Positions 8,686-14,533 of a DNA stretch of 64,000 bases are shown one piece after another (within the stretch, counting starts at the first letter, position 1; the number at the start of each line of letters is the position of its first letter). Both the position numbers and the translations under genes were made by a program. The notes beneath the pieces are model-generated. The model made no database searches. It saw only the letters and a program-made list of their open reading frames with translations, and was not told the DNA's origin. Origin of the DNA: Terribacillus saccharophilus (lineage in GTDB: Bacteria > Bacillota > Bacilli > Bacillales > Amphibacillaceae); assembly GCA_900110015.1 (NCBI GenBank), contig FOCD01000006.1, positions 1 through 64,000 on the forward strand. The letters are read 5' to 3'.

Positions 8686-9612
8686 TTAATTTCCTTGACC
8701 ATCTTCATTCCTGTTAGAATCAACTTGAAATACTCTGGTGATAAGACCTTCTTCATCCTCTTCATCCTCTTCTTCCTCTAGGATTTCGTCTTGATATGCT
8801 ACTAACCAAGCATCAAAGGTATAAAGTAAATTAAGTAATAGGGAAGCATCTGCACCCATTACTTCGTTATCATCCTTGGTTGTGACAACAAACAGAAAGT
8901 TATAAAACTCCCCAAAGTAAGGGAATACAACAGATGATCCATTTTTATCGAGTATTTCAATATTTTTTCCCTCAATTAGCGTCCTGATAGCACGCTTTTC
9001 TCGCATCCCTACGCCACGGATATCGAGGTCATGCTCCTTACAAATTAATTTATAGGCCTTTTCAACATTCTTGTTAAATACCTCACTTGCTTCCGAGGAT
9101 TCCACAAAATAAGAATAAATCTCAAGTTTGAATTCATCAGTATAGTTTCTCAAGTAATCTAATGCGTAATCTTCATATGCTTCAGCACTATAATCAAAGT
9201 CTCCAAATTCCCAACGTATCCCTCTTGGCATCATTTCATTTACTTTTATTAGCTTATTGCTCAACTCTGATAGTGAGTCATAGTTTTTATTAATTTTCTC
9301 TACAAGAGTCTCTTGTTTAAGCTCGTTGGTCATGAATTTTGTTATATCTGGCGTTTGAAAAACGAATAAATCAATAATCACAACACCTATAACAATAGCA
9401 ATGAGATATTGTAAGTTAGTACCCACATTGGGGAACAAACCAAACATCCATAAAAGACAAGATCCAAGTACAATTATAAAGTAATAGATTTTTCGAATTG
9501 CCACTCGATGTTTCAAATAATAATTTTTATCCCATATGTATAAGACAATACTAATTGCAATACCTACAAGTACCAGAATCAGGAATGCTATCATATAACC
9601 AGTGACAGCCAT
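8686..9612 (-). CDS. spoIISA: SpoIISA-like membrane toxin
   Basis: 308 residues with three N-terminal membrane segments (about 3-25, 40-60, 65-85) and a soluble C-terminal domain containing FGEFYNFLFVVTT and a YTFDAWLV segment. This is the SpoIISA layout: three helices plus a GAF-like cytosolic domain. It is longer than B. subtilis SpoIISA (248) and ends in an acidic EEEEDEEDEE run. I chose ATG 9612, because AGGAGG is 7 nt before it, over ATG 9618. SpoIISA damages the envelope unless bound by SpoIISB. On a plasmid the pair would act as an addiction module. Confidence 0.75.
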   Translation of the reverse strand: MAVTGYMIAFLILVLVGIAISIVLYIWDKNYYLKHRVAIRKIYYFIIVLGSCLLWMFGLFPNVGTNLQYLIAIVIGVVIIDLFVFQTPDITKFMTNELKQETLVEKINKNYDSLSELSNKLIKVNEMMPRGIRWEFGDFDYSAEAYEDYALDYLRNYTDEFKLEIYSYFVESSEASEVFNKNVEKAYKLICKEHDLDIRGVGMREKRAIRTLIEGKNIEILDKNGSSVVFPYFGEFYNFLFVVTTKDDNEVMGADASLLLNLLYTFDAWLVAYQDEILEEEEDEEDEEGLITRVFQVDSNRNEDGQGN

Positions 9613-9624
9613 TACCATCCCTCC

Positions 9625-9672
9625 TTTTTTCCAACACCATTATACTCTATTTAATGGAAGTGTTGGAAAAAA
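9625..9672. promoter_or_regulatory. Promoter of spoIISA framed by a 13-bp inverted repeat
   Basis: Perfect arms TTTTTTCCAACAC (9625-9637) and GTGTTGGAAAAAA (9660-9672) flank 22 nt. On the minus strand that spacer contains TATAAT preceding the spoIISA ribosome site. This could be an operator or the base of a 5' mRNA hairpin. Confidence 0.55.
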
Positions 9673-9736
9673 GATTAGAATCCATCATCTGTAGGTATCT
9701 TTATATAAGGGCTGCTATAAGTTACCTTCCGAGCTA

Positions 9737-9762
9737 ACAAAAAATCCCCAATAGGGGATCAA
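9737..9762 (-). terminator. Terminator of the ligase gene
   Basis: Arms ATCCCC (9744-9749) and GGGGAT (9754-9759), loop AATA. The minus strand reads GGGGATTTTTTG. It overlaps the ligase stop codon at 9759-9761. Confidence 0.8.
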
Positions 9763-10580
9763 TTAAGCCAACTTTCAAAGTAAGGAATACGTAAATATCC
9801 CTTACTTGTTAAGTTACGATATTTAATGGTTCCTTTTAAAATAGGATTAAGGTAAACAAAATCATCTGTTTCTTTTGAGATATACTTCTTGTATTCTGCA
9901 TAAAATTTCTTCTTATCGTCAGCTTTCATGAATTCCATCAGTCCAGCTGGTGAACCGTCTTCAAACGACAGCAACAGTCCAAATTCTTTCTTTCGTAGTC
10001 CTGTTATAAATACATCTTTATATTGGTAATTAATTACCTTCAACCAATTAGGAGATCGAGTACCTGGTTTATATATTGAGTCAGATCTTTTAAGGACTAT
10101 ACCTTCTAATGATTGGTCTTTGATCAGATTAAAAAGCAGCTCTCCCTGGCCTTCAAAATGCCGAACATAGACAAACAGGTCATCTTCAGGTAATACTTGC
10201 TGCAATAACTGTTTTCGTTCAATTAATGGCTGCATCATAACATTTTTACCTTTGTAGTAGAGAATATCAAAGATGCAGAATTGCACTTGGTGTTCAGTCT
10301 TATTAGAAAGGAAACGAGCCATCATAGCCTCAAAATCAGGCTTATCTTCCCTACCTGGTACAATAATCTCTCCATCCAGGATAGTTCCGTCGGGTATATC
10401 TATGTTCAGCAGGTCTTTAAAACGGCTGGTGACCTCGTTTTTGTGTCGTGAATAAACCTTCACTTCTCCATTCCACTTGGAAAGCGTTAATTTTATACCG
10501 TCGAATTACAGTTCAATTAGGTATCCAGCACCTGAAAAAGGTTCTTCAGACTTATGCAACAGCATAGGTGATATATACAT
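9759..10580 (-). pseudogene. ATP-dependent DNA ligase interrupted by TAA at the catalytic lysine codon
   Basis: Read from ATG 10580 (GAGGTGGGG about 11 nt upstream), the frame gives MYISPMLLHKSEEPF, then YLIEL, stop, FDGIKL, then a full ligase body. The TAA is at 10506-10508, codon 25, exactly where nucleotidyltransferase motif I (KxDG) needs the lysine that becomes adenylated. Later motifs are intact: ILDGEIIV (motif III), FCIFDILYY, LEGIVLKRS (motif IV) and PNWLKV (motif V). A GTG at 10463 could start a 234-residue C-terminal product lacking motif I, which could not self-adenylate. A one-base AAA to TAA change explains it. A sequencing error is possible; otherwise it is a recent nonsense pseudogene. 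Confidence 0.85.
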
Positions 10581-10883
10581 AACTAACACTACCCCACCTC
10601 TGTTTTAACTTATGAGAGTGTTTAAGTAACTAGTGTGTTAAAGGCACACCAGGCAGAAAAGGCCAATAGTTAAACATGGATTTGAACCAGGAAAGTAGCA
10701 CATATTTGGTACACATACGATTAGATTGCTTAGACATAAACATAATACGAGAGTGTACATATTTTGTGTACAGACAGCGCTTCAACAATTAGACTTAATT
10801 ATGGTACAGCAATGTATCACAATTTGGATACAGGCAAGGTCTTGCATCTGGTTATATAAAAGTTATATAATTGTGATAGAAAC
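10581..10883. other. Gene-poor AT-rich stretch
   Basis: About 300 nt with no supported gene. It contains loosely repeated GTACACA/CACATAT segments (TTGGTACACATA near 10709, GTACATATTTTGTGTAC near 10755), which run into the tandem repeats that follow. I see no recognisable promoter or RNA. Confidence 0.4.
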
Positions 10884-10920
10884 ATGGCACATAAATGGCA
10901 CACATATGGCACATAAATGG
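10884..10920. repeat. 11-bp tandem repeats, 3.4 copies
   Basis: ATGGCACATAA (10884-10894), ATGGCACACAT (10895-10905), ATGGCACATAA (10906-10916), then ATGG. The helical-turn spacing suggests a protein-binding array or an iteron-like site; no adjacent initiator gene is present. Confidence 0.7.
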
Positions 10921-10927
10921 ATGTCAC

Positions 10928-10961
10928 GTATACGTATCTACGCGCAAATAGATGCGTATAC
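10928..10961. repeat. Inverted repeat related to the GTATACG palindrome family
   Basis: Arms GTATACGTATCTA (10928-10940) and TAGATGCGTATAC (10949-10961) match at 12 of 13 positions around an 8-nt loop. The GTATACG core recalls the palindromes between 56.9 and 63.4 kb. Confidence 0.6.
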
Positions 10962-11003
10962 TAAAAAATGACCATTCGATGCTCCAACATCGAATAGTCA
11001 TTA
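10962..11003 (-). terminator. Minus-strand hairpin terminator
   Basis: AATGACCATTCGATG and CATCGAATAGTCATT pair with one mismatch around CTCCAA. The minus strand continues ATTTTTTAG. It would stop transcription coming from the small membrane gene at 11076-11219. Confidence 0.65.
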
Positions 11004-11040
11004 AGTACAGTTTAATATTGGCCCTTGAGGGCTGCACGTG

Positions 11041-11080
11041 ATAACCACTACTAAGCCGGCAAGCAGAGGTAGTGGTTATT
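11041..11080 (+). terminator. Long hairpin overlapping the end of a small membrane gene
   Basis: Eleven-bp arms ATAACCACTAC (11041-11051) and GTAGTGGTTAT (11069-11079), followed on the plus strand by TTTAATA. The loop contains GCCGGC. It may be a terminator or part of a structured RNA. Confidence 0.5.
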
Positions 11081-11219
11081 TTAATATGAAGGCTATAATC
11101 ACAGAAACGATTATGCCATTTATGGACACCATAATAGATAGAAGCGTAAGAATCATACTACATATTGCCACACTAAGTGACATTTTTTCAAAGTTTGATG
11201 TTATTTTTTCTTTTTTCAT
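11076..11219 (-). CDS. Small hydrophobic membrane protein (possible type I toxin)
   Basis: 47 residues from ATG 11219: a charged N-terminus (MKKEKITSNFEKM) and one or two hydrophobic segments ending IIVSVIIAFILK. The ribosome site is weak (AGTGGTGA). The gene is followed by two strong hairpins, 11041-11080 and 10962-11003. Size, hydrophobicity and the flanking structured DNA resemble type I toxin loci, but I do not recognise the family. It could also be a chance frame in AT-rich DNA. Confidence 0.4.
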   Translation of the reverse strand: MKKEKITSNFEKMSLSVAICSMILTLLSIMVSINGIIVSVIIAFILK

Positions 11220-11361
11220 TTGCGTCACCACTTTCAATTGTTTTAAGACACAACCTCTCAGTGGCAATATTAGACTGTTAAAATAAATTATAGCATAAAC
11301 TTAGTGTAGTTGGATAAATCTTCTTATCATAGAATTTCCAATCTTATATAGCTAATTAAAC

Positions 11362-11718
11362 TCAGTACCATCCCTTCTTTTTTTCTATTTTTACACGGTT
11401 ATCATTGAAGTACTTTATACAGGTGTCAGAGGTTAGTTTCAGCAGCTGATCTGTAGTTAGCCTTATGCTGCCACGACTTTTCCCTTTTCTCCAATGGTAG
11501 ATCCGTGTAGTTTCCGAGTCAACTTCCACATCTATATGTATACCTCGATAAAGCTTCAGGTCTACTTTCAACACTTCCATTACAGCCTCTACCATCCACG
11601 GCAGTACAAAACCGGACTTCAGCTTAACTTTTTCAAATTCCTTCAGGTCATTGAGGCAATTCTTGTAAGCCAATGTCAGGCCAATGTGTCGCAAGACTTC
11701 AGTTTGACTATCATCCAT
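11362..11718 (-). CDS. Unknown 118-residue cytosolic protein
   Basis: I do not recognise this protein. AAGGAGG lies 7 nt before ATG 11718, so it is probably expressed. It is basic and has no signal peptide or membrane segment. It contains KSGFVLPWMVEAVMEVLK and, later, a Lys/Arg-rich WRKGKSRGSIRL segment, ending in a lysine-rich tail (KIEKKKGWY). It is monocistronic, with an extended -10 promoter about 55 nt upstream that overlaps a possible SOS-type box. Confidence 0.6.
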   Translation of the reverse strand: MDDSQTEVLRHIGLTLAYKNCLNDLKEFEKVKLKSGFVLPWMVEAVMEVLKVDLKLYRGIHIDVEVDSETTRIYHWRKGKSRGSIRLTTDQLLKLTSDTCIKYFNDNRVKIEKKKGWY

Positions 11719-11745
11719 GAAAATGCCTCCTTCAATTCACAAAAG

Positions 11746-11779
11746 CGAACATACGGTCTGTTATTGTATACATTATAGC
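11746..11779 (-). promoter_or_regulatory. Extended -10 promoter with a partial LexA-like box
   Basis: The minus strand has TGCTATAAT (-10 at 11777-11772). Just downstream, on the plus strand, lies CGAACATACGGTCT (11746-11759), which matches much of the Bacillus LexA/DinR consensus CGAACNNNNGTTCG but with a poor right half. Damage-responsive control is only a possibility. Confidence 0.35.
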
Positions 11780-11915
11780 AAGAAAGAGAGAGGAATAGAC
11801 CGTCCTGATAGCACTTATTTCACTACTAACGATATAAGATGTAATTATCGCCAGGATGCTGCTTTCAATTTAATATGCATTATGGCATAGTACATATATG
11901 AAGGAGTTGTTCCCC

Positions 11916-12158
11916 GTGCCTGATATTGAGCCAAAATATAGGTTGGTGGTTACCCCTCGTCTCCAAGAATTATTGAAGGAACAAGGATATTCTCAAACCG
12001 AAATCGCCCGTAAAACAGGCATAGACCAATCTATTATCAGTCGTTTTGACCAACAGAGCAGACATGCTGACGTAGTTCTATTCAAGCTTGCTGCTGCCTT
12101 GGATTGCAATATCCAGGATTTATTTGTCATTACATATGAAAAACACAAAATTGACTAA
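11916..12158 (+). CDS. XRE-family helix-turn-helix regulator
   Basis: 80 residues. GTG 11916 is preferred because GAAGGAG lies about 9 nt upstream; an in-frame ATG at 11898 lacks a ribosome site. The Cro/C1-type HTH spans most of the protein: LKEQGYSQTEIARKTGID then SIISRFDQQSRHA, followed by FKLAAALDCNIQDLF, the usual end of this family. It probably represses a nearby promoter, its own or that of the small operon beginning at 12571. The broken DUF4177 gene follows 14 nt later. Confidence 0.8.
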   Translation: MPDIEPKYRLVVTPRLQELLKEQGYSQTEIARKTGIDQSIISRFDQQSRHADVVLFKLAAALDCNIQDLFVITYEKHKID

Positions 12159-12172
12159 GGAAGGAAATGTTT

Positions 12173-12403
12173 ATGAAAAAGTATGAGTATAACATTGTAT
12201 AATTCACAACACCAAAGTATATGCATGACGCAGGATTCATTAATAGGGTTGCAAATGAAAAAGGAGCTGAAGGTTGGGAAATGGTTGATGTGGTCACATA
12301 TACAGGAACAAGCGTCGGTAGCTTTGGAGCGAAAAAGTTTTCCACTGACGCTTCTATCTTAAGATTGCACTTGTACTTTAAAAGAGAAATAGAAATGTTC
12401 TAA
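12173..12403 (+). pseudogene. DUF4177-like protein interrupted by an in-frame TAA
   Basis: ATG 12173 (GGAAGGAAATG upstream) encodes MKKYEYNIV, then TAA at 12200-12202, then in the same frame FTTPKYMHDAGF, NEKGAEGWEMVDV and a final LHLYFKREIEMF. DUF4177 proteins begin MKKYEYK-V and carry a GAEGWELV core with a terminal YFKR, so the two halves are one gene. The stop replaces what is normally a charged residue, explained by a single GAA or AAA to TAA change. ATG 12221 could restart a 60-residue fragment. Confidence 0.7.
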
Positions 12404-12503
12404 ATCTATTAAAAGCTATTAAAGGGAAATTGATCTGATTCGTAAAGGAGAAGAGACCTAAATATGGGGATATCACATGAAAAAGTCCTCTAAAACAACA
12501 ATA

Positions 12504-12538
12504 AACCTATTTACTTTTTGTCTATAGGTTGATATAAT
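12504..12538 (+). promoter_or_regulatory. Promoter with internal inverted repeat for the small-peptide operon
   Basis: TTTACT (12510-12515), a 17-nt spacer and TATAAT (12533-12538). AACCTAT (12504-12510) and ATAGGTT (12524-12530) form an inverted repeat across the spacer, a likely operator for a local HTH repressor. Confidence 0.6.
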
Positions 12539-12570
12539 ATAAGTATAAAGAAAAGGAGGTGAAACAAGAT

Positions 12571-12735
12571 ATGATGGATTGGAATTGGTGGATTTCAGGT
12601 CTACTCGCAATCGCAGGTGGCAGCCTAGCGGTTATCAAGGGCTTACAAGAAATTGTGAAACTCTTGAGTGCATCTGTAGACCTGAAGTTAAAGCTCAAAG
12701 AGCTGAAAAAACAAGATGAAGAAAAAGGGGCTTAA
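12571..12735 (+). CDS. Small membrane-anchored peptide, family A copy 1
   Basis: 54 residues from ATG 12571, with AAAGGAGGT 10 nt upstream, a strong site. A tryptophan-rich start (DWNWWISG) leads into one hydrophobic segment (about 8-24) and then an amphipathic Lys/Leu helix (GLQEIVKLL, VDLKLKLKELKK). A clear paralogue is encoded at 50275-50442. I do not recognise the family; its shape suggests a membrane-inserted toxin, bacteriocin-like peptide or small regulator. It shares an operon with a membrane protein and an HTH protein. Confidence 0.75.
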   Translation: MMDWNWWISGLLAIAGGSLAVIKGLQEIVKLLSASVDLKLKLKELKKQDEEKGA

Positions 12736-12958
12736 TCCCCTTTTCTTCATTCTATTGTACACCATATTCTACATCATATCCAATGTGATGAAAAAAATTG
12801 ACACCGGGTTCCTTACCTTTACCGTTTTGTATTTGATCTTCAGAAATTACTTCTATTCCGGCACATTTCTCAAGATAATGGATGTCCTTATTGCCATTGT
12901 TTGGGTCATTACGGCAGTACGAGTATTCCTGGAAAGGAAAGTTAAATCTTATGACTGA
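12716..12958 (+). CDS. Small membrane protein of 80 residues
   Basis: Starts at ATG 12716 inside the end of the 54-residue peptide gene (20-nt overlap) and ends 8 nt inside the next gene, so three genes are translationally linked. It has two or three hydrophobic segments: PLFFILLYTIFYIISNV, TFTVLYLIFR and IMDVLIAIVWVITAV. The ribosome site is poor, consistent with coupling. Function unknown; given the preceding peptide, an immunity or partner protein is one possibility. Confidence 0.6.
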   Translation: MKKKGLNPLFFILLYTIFYIISNVMKKIDTGFLTFTVLYLIFRNYFYSGTFLKIMDVLIAIVWVITAVRVFLERKVKSYD

Positions 12959-13190
12959 ATTCAGCCGAGAACAGCTGCTGGAGATTTTGGAGAACGAATT
13001 TTTATCGACTTCTGAAGCATACGAAATGTTAGGCATAACTAAGCCTGCCTTCATGTCGCTTGTGAAACGAGGAAAGATTGAACAGATAGATAAACGTGGA
13101 GCTAAATTATATTTAAAAAGGGATATAATGCAGCGTTTAGAAGAACAGGGCTCTCTCAGAAAAAAGTTTCGCCCTTATGATGAGGAATAA
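12951..13190 (+). CDS. Helix-turn-helix (excisionase/MerR-like) DNA-binding protein
   Basis: 79 residues from ATG 12951 (AAAGGAAAG upstream), overlapping the previous stop. The segment FLSTSEAYEMLGITKPAFMSLVKRGKIEQIDKRG is split here as FLSTSEAYEMLGIT plus KPAFMSLVKRGK and matches the HTH_17/excisionase pattern, in which a helix-turn-helix precedes a wing that reads DNA. It ends in a basic tail. It probably regulates its own small operon through the inverted repeat at 12504-12530. Confidence 0.7.
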   Translation: MTEFSREQLLEILENEFLSTSEAYEMLGITKPAFMSLVKRGKIEQIDKRGAKLYLKRDIMQRLEEQGSLRKKFRPYDEE

Positions 13191-13211
13191 AGCAACCAGA
13201 TTCCCCCTTAG

Positions 13212-13296
13212 GAGTGGTTAACTGGTATAATATTCTATGTACAAGTTAACCACTCACTCAAGGGCGGTCTGGCTCATACCCCGAAAGGGGGTGAGG
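13212..13296 (+). promoter_or_regulatory. Promoter and structured leader of the holin-like toxin
   Basis: Extended -10 TGGTATAAT (TATAAT at 13226-13231) lies inside a perfect 11-bp inverted repeat, GAGTGGTTAAC (13212-13222) and GTTAACCACTC (13245-13255). In the leader, ACCCCGAAAGGGGGTGAGG folds into a CCCC/GGGG hairpin that masks the ribosome site. CTCAAGGGCGGTCT at 13253 can pair with AGACCCCCTTGAG just after the stop codon. These features are typical of type I toxin mRNAs. Confidence 0.6.
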
Positions 13297-13299
13297 CTT

Positions 13300-13383
13300 A
13301 TGACAACATTTGAAAGTTTATCTCTAATGATAGCTTTTGGCGTTTTTATCATCGCCCTGTTGTCCTATATAGACAAAAAATAG
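13300..13383 (+). CDS. Putative holin-like type I toxin (27 aa)
   Basis: ATG 13300 to TAG 13383 encodes MTTFESLSLMIAFGVFIIAL plus LSYIDKK. The start MTTxESLSLMIAFG and single hydrophobic helix match the Firmicute putative holin-like toxin family, whose members are controlled by an antisense RNA. The ribosome site GGGGGTGAGG is sequestered by an upstream GAAA-loop hairpin. A strong terminator follows at 13481-13508. The intergenic DNA between them, or its complement, should hold the antitoxin RNA. A decayed second copy of that RNA region lies just downstream. Confidence 0.75.
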   Translation: MTTFESLSLMIAFGVFIIALLSYIDKK

Positions 13384-13508
13384 ACCCCCTTGAGCCTTGG
13401 ACAGTTTAAGGGAGTCTATTTTCGCAAGAAAGTATTCTTTTGAGTCAGCGCCATTGATTGATGGTCGCGCTTGTACAACGCCAGGGTGCTGTAACACCCT
13501 GGTTTTTT
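13384..13508. ncRNA. Probable antitoxin RNA region of the type I module, with terminator
   Basis: Between the toxin stop and the hairpin CCAGGGTG/CACCCTGG-TTTTTT (13481-13508) lie TAGACCCCCTTGAGCC, GGGAGTCTA and GAGTCAGCGCCATTGATTGA. The same landmarks recur in order at 13601-13735. Strand and ends of the RNA cannot be fixed from sequence alone. Confidence 0.45.
13481..13508 (+). terminator. Strong terminator of the toxin module
   Basis: Eight-bp arms CCAGGGTG (13481-13488) and CACCCTGG (13495-13502), loop CTGTAA, followed by TTTTTTC. Confidence 0.85.
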
Positions 13509-13600
13509 CATTCTATGCAATATCTATTTTCAATATACCTTAACGCTTTACATATGACAAGTACAACAAATTAATACATAACTTCCGAATCGGAAAGCCC

Positions 13601-13735
13601 ACTAATAGACAAAAATAAACCACTCTTAAGACCTAGACAGTTTTATGGTGGTCTATTATTCAAATACGATCAGAGTCAGCGCCATTAATTGAAGGTCGCG
13701 TTTATACAATACCAGGGTGTTAGAGCACCCCTTCA
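13601..13735. repeat. Decayed second copy of the type I antitoxin region
   Basis: Shows ATAGACAAAAATA, TTAAGACCTAGACAGTTTTA, GGTCTATTATT, GAGTCAGCGCCATTAATTGA, GGTCGCG and CCAGGGTGTTAGAGCACCCC, in the same order as 13370-13502 but diverged. The toxin reading frame is gone and the terminator stem is damaged. Confidence 0.7.
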
Positions 13736-13771
13736 GTAAATCTACCACTATAAGTGGTTTGAGGACAAGTG

Positions 13772-14473
13772 TCACATACTATGAAATATCGTAAAACTGG
13801 CTGTATAGTTACAAACGGGATAGTTGCTGCAACCATAGAATTCACTATTGTTTTTAGTTCGTAACTTCAGCTTACTCTTGCACTCAGGGCATACCTTTTC
13901 TTCAGGTGACACTTCAGAACGTACCTGCTTTGGCGTCTTCTCAGGTTTGAGCTTCAAAATTAATTCCTGAAGCTCATGTCGATTCACCAAGCGAACATTA
14001 CATGCTTTCGCAAGCTCCAGGGCTGACTTTGTGAAGAAAGCATTAGTGACAACCCATCTTTCATCAGCTAAATAGTACGTCCCTCCTGCATATACTTCTT
14101 GTACAGCTTTTAGTGAGACTTTGTTCTTGAATCCATATCGTTTGGCTTGGATTGCAATAGTCTTGTTCTCCGATTTCAACAATAGATCCACTCCGAAATC
14201 TCCACTCTTCTTGGTTACCGTTGATCTGTAGCCGAGTTTCTTGAAAATTACCTTCAGGTACTCTTCGAACTGGAATCCGTCCATCTTATCAATATCCTTC
14301 ATTCCAGATTTCGCTAATTTGCTTTCCCTTTTGTAGTGCTGCAACATTTGAAAGGCAACACCCAATACAAGGATAAGAAAAACAAGCGCCAGCATTCCAT
14401 ACGCAAAATTCTGAAGGCTAGCTGGTAATTCTACATCTTGAAACATTTCTTTGACCTCGACATTATTCGACAC
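13772..14473 (-). CDS. Membrane-anchored Mrr-type nuclease with topoisomerase zinc finger
   Basis: 233 residues. One membrane helix (about 24-44) is followed by an Mrr/restriction-endonuclease-like domain: FEEYLKVIFKKLGY (69-82), GDFGVD (91-96) and IQAKRY (108-113), giving the D...QxK catalytic signature of the Mrr subgroup. The C-terminus has a four-cysteine zinc ribbon, CPECKSKL then YGCSNYPVC, of the type found at the ends of type I topoisomerases. It is the last gene of the transfer operon, beside topB, which also ends in a zinc ribbon. It may act on DNA at the membrane. Confidence 0.85.
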   Translation of the reverse strand: MSNNVEVKEMFQDVELPASLQNFAYGMLALVFLILVLGVAFQMLQHYKRESKLAKSGMKDIDKMDGFQFEEYLKVIFKKLGYRSTVTKKSGDFGVDLLLKSENKTIAIQAKRYGFKNKVSLKAVQEVYAGGTYYLADERWVVTNAFFTKSALELAKACNVRLVNRHELQELILKLKPEKTPKQVRSEVSPEEKVCPECKSKLKLRTKNNSEFYGCSNYPVCNYTASFTIFHSM

Positions 14474-14502
14474 AATATTTCCTCCTATCTATAATGGTAT
14501 GT

Positions 14503-14530
14503 GAAAAAGAGGACTGTTCGCCCTCTTCTC
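14503..14530 (-). terminator. Weak terminator between topB and the Mrr-type gene
   Basis: The minus strand reads GAGAAGAGGGCGAACAG then TCCTCTTTTTC: a short GAGG/CCTC-type stem with a T-run, 4 nt after the topB stop. Confidence 0.5.
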
Positions 14531-14533
14531 CAG

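Noticed and set aside
10726-10971. Plus-strand frame of 81 residues
   Set aside because: It covers tandem and inverted repeats, with no start signal and unusual composition.
12173-12403. Idea that TAA is recoded as sense in this plasmid
   Set aside because: Many intact genes here end in TAA with proper spacing to terminators, so two local nonsense changes are simpler.
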